Origin: Acidobacteriota bacterium
Lineage (GTDB): Bacteria; Acidobacteriota; Vicinamibacteria; Vicinamibacterales; CAVVIG01
Assembly (NCBI GenBank): GCA_003222555.1
Contig: QHWL01000243.1
Span: 4,878-10,478, forward strand
Length of the DNA: 5,601 bases
Direction of reading: 5' to 3'
The notes below the pieces were generated by a model, which saw only the letters and a list, made by a program, of their open reading frames with translations, searched no databases and was not told the origin of the DNA. Shown piece by piece: positions 1 through 5,455 of the stretch. Both the position numbers and the translations under genes were made by a program. Every line of letters starts with the position of its first letter. Position 1 is the stretch's first letter.

Positions 1-695
1 ATGCCCTTGGCCCGCGCGACCGCCATCGCTTCCATCGCCGCCGCCTGCAACATCGCGAACAAGTCGGGATCGTCGCGCAGCAGGCCGACCGGCGAGCGGG
101 TGACGGCTGTCAGCCCGCTGAAAGTCGAGAGCCGCACGAACTTCGACCAGATGTCGATCTCGATGTGATCGCTGAGCGTCGCCTGAAATCCCGACAGACG
201 ACAGAACTCCAGCAGCCGTTCGAGACGCGGGCCCCGCGTGCCGTCGAGTTCGCCGAACACCAGGTGATCCATGGCCGTGTGACGAATCACGCCGGGCTCG
301 GCGATGACCGCGGCCAGATAGGCCGTGCCGCCCGCGACGTGCGGCCGGCCGACCGCCCGCGTCAGCAGGTCGACGCTGTCGACGCCGTTCTGAAACGGAA
401 TCACGACGGTGCCGGGACCGAGGAGTGGCGGAAGCAGTTGCGTGGCGGATTCGTTGTCGTACAGCTTGACGGTGAAGAACACGACGTCCACCGGCCCGAT
501 CGCCGTTGGGTCGTCGGTCGCGTTGACGCTCGGCAGATGGAGATTGCCCTTCAGACTCTCGAGATGCAGACCGCGGGTCCGAAGCGCCTTCAGGTGCCGC
601 CCGCGCGCGAGAAAGGCGACGTCGGCACCGGCCGCCGCCAGGCGCCCGCCGAAGTACCCGCCGACGCCGCCGCTTCCGACGATGGCAATGCGCAT
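1..695 (-). CDS. panE: 2-dehydropantoate 2-reductase, PanE/ApbA family (3'-truncated by window edge)
   Basis: Reading the minus strand from the ATG at 695-693 gives 231 open codons to the left edge with no stop. Known family role: NADPH-dependent reduction of ketopantoate to pantoate for pantothenate and CoA synthesis, in the cytoplasm. Seen: the protein opens with MRIAIVGSGGVGGYFGG, a Rossmann GxGxxG loop (G7, G9, G12). VKLYD follows at 76-80, QNG at 102-104, and WSKF at 183-186, whose Lys185 matches the family's catalytic lysine in position. E. coli PanE is about 300 residues, so roughly 70 C-terminal residues lie outside. The start is fixed by the nucleotide-binding fold beginning at residue 3. 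No Shine-Dalgarno is visible before it; the leader just upstream is pyrimidine-rich. It diverges from ada. Many genomes carry several paralogues with other 2-oxoacid substrates, so the substrate is less certain than the family. Confidence 0.9.
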   Translation of the reverse strand, partial: MRIAIVGSGGVGGYFGGRLAAAGADVAFLARGRHLKALRTRGLHLESLKGNLHLPSVNATDDPTAIGPVDVVFFTVKLYDNESATQLLPPLLGPGTVVIPFQNGVDSVDLLTRAVGRPHVAGGTAYLAAVIAEPGVIRHTAMDHLVFGELDGTRGPRLERLLEFCRLSGFQATLSDHIEIDIWSKFVRLSTFSGLTAVTRSPVGLLRDDPDLFAMLQAAAMEAMAVARAKG

Positions 696-727
696 AAGGA
701 CAAAGGCCAGAAAGGCAAGACTACAAA

Positions 728-819
728 AATGCCAAAATGCAAGAATGCACAAGGCAGAAACGGCAACATGCCCGTCTGCCAGAAACCGCGTGCATTATTG
801 CATTTCTGCATTTTGCATT
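728..819. repeat. Long imperfect palindrome of iterated aatgca words in the panE-ada divergent gap
   Basis: The words aatgc/aaatgca recur on the left side and their complements tgcatt/tgcatttt on the right, so the region folds on itself. Paired segments seen: 728-741 with 807-819 (one extra C on the left), 744-750 with 790-796 (7 bp exact), 753-757 with 776-780, and 760-763 with 772-775, leaving an 8-nt loop at 764-771. Both flanking genes point away from it, so it cannot end either transcript and is not a normal terminator. It could lie in the 5' leader of panE or in the divergent promoter region. The sequence is AT-richer than its surroundings. Its function is unknown; it may be a REP-like or slippage-derived element. 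Confidence 0.8.
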
Positions 820-919
820 CACTTTGACCGCAAGGCGCGGATGGCGAGCGGATCGGTCGGTCGTGCACAGTTAGTGGGGTTGCGAGATGATCGCGGAGGC
901 GCGGGAGCCCCACGTCACG

Positions 920-927
920 AAAGGAAG
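920..927 (+). promoter_or_regulatory. Ribosome binding site of ada
   Basis: The purine run aaaggaag lies 5 nt before the ATG at 933. It supports that start over the in-frame ATG three codons later (942-944), whose distance to this site would be 14 nt. No convincing sigma-70 promoter is visible between the palindrome and this site. Confidence 0.7.
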
Positions 928-932
928 ATCCG

Positions 933-2054
933 ATGACTTCAATGGCACAACGTCACTCATCTGGAATGCTCGACGAGTCGACACGCTGGCAGGCGGTTCT
1001 CGCGCACGACGGCCGCGCCGATGGCTTGTTCGTGTATGCGGTCCGCTCGACCGGGGTGTACTGCCGTCCGTCGTGTGCGAGCCGGCGACCCCGGCGCGAT
1101 CGCGTCGCGTTTTTCGCTTCGGCGGCCGCTGCCGAGCGCGGCGGATACAGGGCCTGTCGCCGTTGTCGTCCCAACGAGCTGGCGCCGCCCGACCGGTGGA
1201 TCGAGAAGATCCGCCGGGCGTGCGTGTACCTCGCGAACGTCGAGGGCCATCCTTCGCTTGCGACGCTGGCGGCGCGGCTGGGCGGCAGCCCGTACCACAT
1301 GCAGCGCAACTTCAAGCGGATCGTCGGCCTGACGCCCCGCGAGTACGCAGAGGCGTGCCGCCTGCGGAAGGTGAAGCGGCGGCTGAAAGAGGGCGGCGAT
1401 GTCACGACGGCCGTCATCGACGCAGGGTACGGATCGAGCAGCCGTTTCTACGAACGCGCGGCGCCCAAATTGGGGATGTCGCCATCAACCTATCGAAAAG
1501 GAGGAGCGGGCATGAGCATTCGCTACACGATCGTCGATTCGCCGCTGGGACGCCTTCTGGTCGCCGCGACCCCGCGCGGCGTGTGCGCGGTGGCGATGGC
1601 GGCGGCGGATGCCGAGTTGGAGCGCGCCTTGGCCAGCGAGTATCCGGCCGCCACGATCGCGACCGACGAAGGCGCGCTCGCAAAGTGGACGACACGAATT
1701 CTCGCCCATCTGGCTGGACGGCGGCCCCGGCTCGATCTCCCTCTCGACGTTCAAGCGACGTCGTTTCAATGGCAGGTTTGGAAGGCGCTCGGCGCGATTC
1801 CGTACGGCGAAACGCGATCGTACGCCGACGTGGCCAAGGCGATCGGCCGGCCAACGGCGGTCCGCGCCGTGGCGCGCGCGTGCGCGACCAATCCCGTCGC
1901 GCTCGTCATCCCGTGTCACCGCGTCGTGCCGACGGGTGACGGCCTGGGCGGCTACCGCTGGGGCGTGGCGCGCAAGAAGAGGCTGCTGTCCTCCGAGGCG
2001 CGCGGGCTTCTCACGAAGGCACGAAACCAACACGAAGAAACACGAAGAACTTAG
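933..2054 (+). CDS. ada: Bifunctional Ada: methylphosphotriester-responsive activator and O6-methylguanine-DNA methyltransferase
   Basis: This is a 373-residue protein; E. coli Ada is about 354. Module 1 (about 14-85) has four zinc-binding cysteines, C44, C48, C75 and C78, in GVYCRPSC and ACRRC contexts. By family knowledge C44 is the likely acceptor of methyl groups from DNA phosphotriesters, which turns Ada into an activator. Module 2 (about 88-190) is an AraC-type helix-turn-helix with LAARLGGSPYHMQRNFKRIVGLTP and the second helix set ending FYERAAPKLGMSPSTYRKG. Module 3 (about 196-355) is the suicide methyltransferase: FQWQVWKALGAIPYGETRSY at 278-297 and the active-site PCHRV with Cys328, followed by GGYRWG. 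All key residues are present, so it should repair O6-methylguanine and phosphotriesters and probably autoregulate. Two oddities: a strong internal ribosome binding site before Met194, and a C-terminal tail (361-373) encoded by a cacgaag repeat. It diverges from panE and stands alone. Confidence 0.95.
   Translation: MTSMAQRHSSGMLDESTRWQAVLAHDGRADGLFVYAVRSTGVYCRPSCASRRPRRDRVAFFASAAAAERGGYRACRRCRPNELAPPDRWIEKIRRACVYLANVEGHPSLATLAARLGGSPYHMQRNFKRIVGLTPREYAEACRLRKVKRRLKEGGDVTTAVIDAGYGSSSRFYERAAPKLGMSPSTYRKGGAGMSIRYTIVDSPLGRLLVAATPRGVCAVAMAAADAELERALASEYPAATIATDEGALAKWTTRILAHLAGRRPRLDLPLDVQATSFQWQVWKALGAIPYGETRSYADVAKAIGRPTAVRAVARACATNPVALVIPCHRVVPTGDGLGGYRWGVARKKRLLSSEARGLLTKARNQHEETRRT
1498..1514 (+). 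promoter_or_regulatory. Internal Shine-Dalgarno and in-frame ATG inside ada (possible stand-alone Ogt start)
   Basis: The sequence aaggagg at 1498-1504, a full match to the anti-Shine-Dalgarno core, is followed after 7 nt by ATG at 1512-1514. That ATG is in frame with ada (codon 194) and falls exactly at the linker between the AraC module and the methyltransferase module. A protein started here would be 180 residues, begin MSIRYTIVDSPLGRLLVAA, and contain the whole Ogt-type domain, including Cys328 of the full protein. The site is better than the one before the full-length ada start. The purines also encode the glycine linker KGGAG, so coincidence is possible. Confidence 0.45.
2012..2047 (+). 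repeat. Iterated cacgaag words overlapping the ada 3' end
   Basis: The word cacgaa starts at 2012, 2020, 2031 and 2041, three of the four copies continuing as cacgaag. Spacing is 8, 11 and 10 nt, so this is a degenerate word array rather than a strict tandem repeat. It lies inside the ada frame and encodes the hydrophilic tail from about residue 361. The ada stop (TAG, 2052-2054) comes 4 nt after the last copy. No inverted partner arm is seen. Confidence 0.75.
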
Positions 2055-2067
2055 TCAGTGCCACATC

Positions 2068-2223
2068 GTCCTTGGTCCCTAGTCCTTCGTTCTTGGTCCG
2101 TACTTGGTCCTTGGTCGTCCCTGGTCCCTGGCGCTTGGTCTTGCGCAATCATGCGGAGGACCAAAGACCAAGGACGCCAAGGACCACGGACGGACCAAGG
2201 CCCAAGGCCCAAGGCCCAAGGAC
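2068..2223. repeat. Large imperfect palindrome of cttggtcc / ggaccaag words between ada and the oxidoreductase gene
   Basis: The left half repeats cttggtcc-like words and the right half their complements, giving a hairpin of about 70-75 nt per arm. Exact nested pairings: 2068-2075 with 2216-2223, 2092-2101 with 2190-2199 (10 bp), 2105-2114 with 2177-2186 (10 bp), 2135-2140 with 2159-2164, and the apex cgca 2144-2147 with tgcg 2152-2155 around a 4-nt loop. The outer mismatched stretches are equal in length (16 nt each). The right arm holds a strict 7-nt tandem, ccaaggc, at 2195-2215, followed by a fourth copy ending in a. There is no T-tract, so a standard terminator is unlikely, although the hairpin would separate ada from the next transcript. 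No gene is supported here. Confidence 0.85.
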
Positions 2224-2244
2224 CGTTAGAAACCTCGAACAGTC

Positions 2245-2250
2245 TACAAT
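2245..2250 (+). promoter_or_regulatory. Possible -10 element for the oxidoreductase-bshB1-bshA operon
   Basis: The hexamer tacaat differs from the sigma-70 -10 consensus at one position and sits 37 nt before the ATG at 2288, just right of the large palindrome. No good -35 hexamer is present; its expected place (around 2222-2227) falls at the foot of the palindrome. The call rests on position and one hexamer only. Confidence 0.3.
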
Positions 2251-2287
2251 GGCGCCCCATGCACACAAGGCGGAGTAATGGCGCGTC

Positions 2288-3502
2288 ATGACCAAATACG
2301 GGCGTTCGCCATGGATCGACCGGTTTCCCAAGTCGCGCGCGCCGGCCTACCCGCGTCATCGCGGTCACCTCGACACCGACATCGCGATCGTCGGCGGCGG
2401 GCTCACTGGCTGCGCGACGGCGTACGCCTTGGCGGCCGCGGGCATCAAGGCGGTGCTTGTCGAAGGCAATCAAATCGGCCGCGGCAGCACCGGAGCGGCG
2501 GCAGGGTGGATCGCCGCCGACCCTGGCGTCAGCTTCAGCGATCTCGAAAAGGCGCTGGGCCTCCGCGCGGCTCGGAGCGCATTCCAGACCTGGCGGCGTT
2601 CGGCACTTGATTTTGCCGCGCTACTGCGGCGGCTCAACGTGAGGTGTCATCTCGAACCGCTGGCAACGATCACGGTTGCCGAAACCCCGGAGCAGGCCGC
2701 ACGGCTGAAACGCGAGCAACAGGCGCGGCGCAACGCCGGCCTCGATGCGCCGTCGGTCGACCCCCGCGCGATCAAAAACGAGACAGGGCTCACGGCGCGC
2801 GCCGGCCTGCGCGGCAAGGACAACGCGACCTTGGATCCGGTCCGCGCCTGCGCCGGCCTCGCCGCAGCCGCGGCGTCTCGCGGAGCGCAACTTTTCGAAC
2901 GATCGCCCGCGAAAAGAATCAGATTCGGAGCCAAAGCCGTCGATGTGACGACCGCCGGCGGCACGATTCGCGCCGATCGGGTCGTCATTGCGACCGGGCA
3001 ACCGACGCCGCTGTTCAAAGCGCTCGTACGCCACTTCTGGTTTCGGAGCTCGTACCTCGCGCTTACCGAGCCAGTGCCAGCAAAAATCCGCCGACAGCTC
3101 GGGACCGGGGCGTCGATTGTGCGGGACTCAGCCGACCCGCCACACGTCGTCGGGTGGGTCGACGACGAGCGGCTGCTCGTGATGGGGGCGGATGGGGAGT
3201 CGCCTCCGGATCGTCTGCGCGAGAAGGTCGACGTCCAGCGCACCGGGCAGTTGATGTACGAGCTGTCGACGCTATACCCGGAGATTTCCGGCATCCTTCC
3301 GGCATACGGATGGGACGCGCCGTACACCCGGACAGGGGATGGCCTGCCGTACATCGGTTCGCACCGCAACTATCCGAGGCATCTTTTCGCCTTCGGTGAT
3401 GCAAGCCACAGCATGACGGGTGCGTACCTCGCAAGCCGCATCCTGCTGCGGCACTGCATCGGCGAACGTGATCCGGCCGACGACCTGTTCGGGTTCAGGT
3501 GA
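2288..3502 (+). CDS. DAO-family FAD-dependent oxidoreductase, substrate unknown
   Basis: This 404-residue protein of the glycine/D-amino-acid oxidase (DAO) superfamily probably oxidises an amine or amino acid with FAD in the cytoplasm. Seen: an N-terminal extension with SPWIDRFPKSRAPAYP, then the dinucleotide-binding segment DIAIVGGGLTGCATAYALAA (31-50; G36, G38, G41) with Glu59 at the end of the second strand, placed to bind the ribose. RGSTGAAAGW follows at 65-74. VVIATGQ at 232-238 is the second FAD motif, and the C-terminal block GDGLPYIGS (350-358) plus FAFGDASHSMTGAYLASRI (368-386) closes the FAD site. No signal peptide or membrane segment is seen. ATG 2288 is the first possible start after an in-frame stop at 2276; ggcggag (2269-2275) is 12 nt before it, a loose fit. 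The gene ends 30 nt before bshB1 on the same strand. It is not the thioredoxin-reductase-like bacillithiol disulfide reductase. The substrate cannot be read from the sequence. Confidence 0.85.
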   Translation: MTKYGRSPWIDRFPKSRAPAYPRHRGHLDTDIAIVGGGLTGCATAYALAAAGIKAVLVEGNQIGRGSTGAAAGWIAADPGVSFSDLEKALGLRAARSAFQTWRRSALDFAALLRRLNVRCHLEPLATITVAETPEQAARLKREQQARRNAGLDAPSVDPRAIKNETGLTARAGLRGKDNATLDPVRACAGLAAAAASRGAQLFERSPAKRIRFGAKAVDVTTAGGTIRADRVVIATGQPTPLFKALVRHFWFRSSYLALTEPVPAKIRRQLGTGASIVRDSADPPHVVGWVDDERLLVMGADGESPPDRLREKVDVQRTGQLMYELSTLYPEISGILPAYGWDAPYTRTGDGLPYIGSHRNYPRHLFAFGDASHSMTGAYLASRILLRHCIGERDPADDLFGFR

Positions 3503-3532
3503 AAAGGTAACGTTTTTCTTCTAGGTTCCGGC

Positions 3533-4234
3533 ATGTCCGTTGATCTCCTGGTATTCGGGCCACATCCAGACGACATCGAGATTGGTCTTGGCGGCACGGT
3601 CGCGCGGCACACCGCGCTCGGGTTCCGCGTCGGCCTGTGCGATCTCACTGCCGGTGAAATGGGCAGCAACGGCACGGTCGACGATCGGCTCGCCGAAGCC
3701 GAGTCGGCGCGTCTGGTGCTCGGCGCGGCGTGGCGCGACAACCTTCGCTGGCTCGATCGGCAGATCGGCAAGGATCCGGCGCATCTGAGCCAGGCGGTCG
3801 CGTTCATTCGGCGTCACCGGCCGCGCGTTATCGCGGTGCCGTACTGGTCCGATCGTCATCCCGACCACGGCGCCGCCAGTGAAGTCCTCACCGAGGCGAC
3901 GTTCAACAGCGGCCTGCGACGCTACCAGTCCGACGGAGAGCCGTGGAAGCCCGACTGGCTCTGTTACTACTTCATCAACGATGCCGTATCTCCCTCGTTT
4001 GTCATCGATGTGTCCGAGCACTACGAGCGGAAACGTGAGGCGCTAGATTGCCACGTCAGTCAATTCCGGCGGGGCGAACCAGGGGTGGTCGAGACGCGTC
4101 TCAATGTTCCGCAGTTCCGACAGCTCATTGAAAGCAGAGACGCGCAGTTCGGGGCGCTCGCCGGCGTCCGGTGGGCGGAGGGGATCGTCGTGCGCGAGCC
4201 GGTCGTGCGGCCGAGCCTCATGAAGGGCGCCTGA
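3533..4234 (+). CDS. bshB1: Bacillithiol biosynthesis deacetylase BshB1 (PIG-L/LmbE family)
   Basis: This 233-residue zinc-dependent hydrolase should remove the acetyl group from GlcNAc-malate to give GlcN-malate, the second step of bacillithiol synthesis. Seen: the family signature PHPDD at 10-14, where H11 and D14 are expected zinc ligands and D13 the general base, and DRHPDH at 107-112, with H112 the third zinc ligand. GEMGSNGT (41-48), the EAESAR helix (56-60 region) and FNSGLRRY (124-131) also fit BshB1 rather than other PIG-L deacetylases. Length matches the family (about 235). The start is set by the signature being 9 residues in; only a weak agg precedes it, so translation may depend on the upstream gene. 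Its stop TGA overlaps the bshA ATG by one base (TGATG), which indicates translational coupling. The adjacency to bshA is what makes the specific substrate call secure. Confidence 0.93.
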   Translation: MSVDLLVFGPHPDDIEIGLGGTVARHTALGFRVGLCDLTAGEMGSNGTVDDRLAEAESARLVLGAAWRDNLRWLDRQIGKDPAHLSQAVAFIRRHRPRVIAVPYWSDRHPDHGAASEVLTEATFNSGLRRYQSDGEPWKPDWLCYYFINDAVSPSFVIDVSEHYERKREALDCHVSQFRRGEPGVVETRLNVPQFRQLIESRDAQFGALAGVRWAEGIVVREPVVRPSLMKGA

Positions 4235-5364
4235 TGAACATCGGGATCGTCTGCTATGCGTCGGTCGGCGGAAGCGGCATCATCGCCACCGAGCTGGGAA
4301 AAACGCTCGCCGCGCGCGGCCACCGAATCCATCTCATTAGCAGCGACACGCCCTTTCGGCTCGGTGAATACCAGCCCGGCCTGTCATTTCATCGCGTAGA
4401 GACGCCGATGTACCCGCTGTTCCGCGAGCCTCAGTACTTGCTGTCGCTCGCCAACAAGATCGTCCAGGTGTCGCGCGATCAACGCCTCGATATGGTGCAC
4501 GCGCACTACGCGATTCCTCATGCGACGGCGGCCTACCTCGCCCGCCAGATTCTCGCGAAGCACGGTTCCGGCGTTCCGCGCGTGCTCACGACGCTGCACG
4601 GCACCGACATCACTCTTCTCGGCAGCGATCGGTCGTATTCGGAAATCGTGGCATTTTGTATTCAGCAATCCGACGGCGTGTCGGCCGTGTCCGAGAGTCT
4701 CAAAGCCGATACGTACCGCGAGCTCGGTATCTCCGCCGACATCCGCGTCATCCCCAACTTCCTCGATTGTTCCGTCCACCTGCGACGCGATGCCACAGCG
4801 CTCCGCGCGCGGCTGGCCCCAGAGGGCCAGAAAGTCATCATCCACGTTTCGAACTTCCGTCCCGTGAAGCGGGTGGTCGCGGTCGTGGACGTCTTCGCCC
4901 GGATCCGGCGGCAACTGCCGGCGCGGCTGCTCATGGTGGGTGATGGTCCGGATCTCGAGGAGGCGTCACGCCAGGTGCGCGCGTTAGGCCTTGCCGGCGA
5001 CGTGCAGTTTCTCGGAGAACAGGATCAGGTTTCGCCGCTGCTTTCGGCGTCTGACGTGTTCTTGCTGCCGTCGGCCCAGGAGAGCTTCGGTCTCGCTGCG
5101 CTCGAGGCGATGGCGTGCGAGGTTCCGGTCGTGGCGTCGCGCGTAGGCGGGCTGCCGGAAGTCGTCGAGGACGGTGCGGGCGGCTTCCTGCACGCTCCCG
5201 ACGATCTGGATGGCATGGCTCGATCGGCGCTGCGCCTGCTCACCGACGAGCCGTTGAGGCAGCGCATAGCAGCGGCGGCGCTTCAGACCGCTCGTCAACG
5301 ATTCTGCGACAGCAGGATTGTGCCGATGTACGAGGCGTACTACGAGGAGATTCTGGCGCGTTAA
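4234..5364 (+). CDS. bshA: N-acetyl-alpha-D-glucosaminyl L-malate synthase BshA (GT4 glycosyltransferase)
   Basis: This 376-residue retaining GT-B glycosyltransferase should transfer GlcNAc from UDP-GlcNAc to L-malate, the first committed step of bacillithiol synthesis, in the cytoplasm. Seen: N-terminal [20 protein letters not shown] with the glycine-rich acceptor loop, HAHYAIPHA at 89-97, [11 protein letters not shown] at 120-130, VSNFRPVKR at 205-213, VGDGPD at 235-240, and the GT4 nucleotide-sugar motif EX7E (E283 and E291 in [12 protein letters not shown]). Length equals that of characterised BshA (about 377). The frame is open from further upstream, with an ATG at 4171, but the start at 4234 is chosen because the fold begins there, aaggg lies 6 nt before it, and it overlaps the bshB1 stop by one base. 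A hairpin follows the stop at once. BshC, the last enzyme, is not nearby in this window. Confidence 0.95.
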   Translation: MNIGIVCYASVGGSGIIATELGKTLAARGHRIHLISSDTPFRLGEYQPGLSFHRVETPMYPLFREPQYLLSLANKIVQVSRDQRLDMVHAHYAIPHATAAYLARQILAKHGSGVPRVLTTLHGTDITLLGSDRSYSEIVAFCIQQSDGVSAVSESLKADTYRELGISADIRVIPNFLDCSVHLRRDATALRARLAPEGQKVIIHVSNFRPVKRVVAVVDVFARIRRQLPARLLMVGDGPDLEEASRQVRALGLAGDVQFLGEQDQVSPLLSASDVFLLPSAQESFGLAALEAMACEVPVVASRVGGLPEVVEDGAGGFLHAPDDLDGMARSALRLLTDEPLRQRIAAAALQTARQRFCDSRIVPMYEAYYEEILAR

Positions 5365-5365
5365 A

Positions 5366-5388
5366 GGGGTCGGGAGTCTCCCGACCCC
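5366..5388 (+). terminator. Hairpin terminator after bshA
   Basis: A perfect 10-bp GC-rich stem (5366-5375 with 5379-5388) closes a 3-nt loop, starting one base after the bshA stop codon. It sits between the operon end and the promoter of the next gene. There is no T-run downstream, only aataaa a few bases on, so it may be a weak or factor-assisted terminator, or an mRNA 3'-end stabiliser. Confidence 0.65.
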
Positions 5389-5405
5389 CGAATAAACCCG
5401 CGGTG

Positions 5406-5411
5406 TATACT
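5406..5411 (+). promoter_or_regulatory. Probable -10 element of the downstream secreted-protein gene
   Basis: The hexamer tatact, within gtgtatact, matches the -10 consensus at five of six positions and lies 44 nt before the ATG at 5456. Transcription would begin near 5418. No clear -35 is seen; the expected position overlaps the right arm of the terminator hairpin. Confidence 0.45.
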
Positions 5412-5455
5412 CCGAAATGGCCCAGGTTGAAGTGCCTGAAAGGAGTCGTCCGACC

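Noticed and set aside
728..819. Aat...gcaa words in the first palindrome resemble the A and B boxes of the E. coli Ada binding site, raising autoregulation.
   Set aside because: The spacing here (8 nt on either strand) differs from the 6 nt I recall for E. coli sites, and such words are expected by chance in an aatgca array. Nothing ties them to a promoter.
165..827. Plus-strand open frame of 220 codons opposite panE.
   Set aside because: It is antisense to a clear PanE reading frame, is rich in Arg and Ala as expected of a high-GC shadow frame, and runs into the palindrome.
824..829. Ttgacc as a -35 box for ada.
   Set aside because: No -10-like hexamer occurs 15-19 nt downstream; the region is GC-rich without a TATAAT-like sequence.
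2012..2223. CRISPR array or insertion-sequence ends as an explanation of the repeats.
   Set aside because: The words are 6-8 nt with no uniform spacers, and there is no cas gene, transposase or flanking target duplication.
2259..2291. Ten-codon mini-ORF whose TGA overlaps the oxidoreductase ATG, as a possible leader peptide.
   Set aside because: It has no ribosome binding site, is very short, and its position could be chance; only the predicted transcription start near it hints at leaderless translation.
2058..2291. Open reading frames through the large palindrome on both strands.
   Set aside because: Their translations are repetitive products of the cttggtcc/ggaccaag words, with no domain and no ribosome binding site.
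4171..4233. Extended N-terminus for BshA from the upstream ATG at 4171.
   Set aside because: The extra 21 residues overlap the end of bshB1, are of shadow-frame composition, and precede the canonical BshA start [10 protein letters not shown].
5417..5455. Upstream in-frame ATG for the last gene, adding 13 residues.
   Set aside because: There is no ribosome binding site before it, it would put a long charged stretch ahead of the signal peptide, and it lies at the predicted transcription start.
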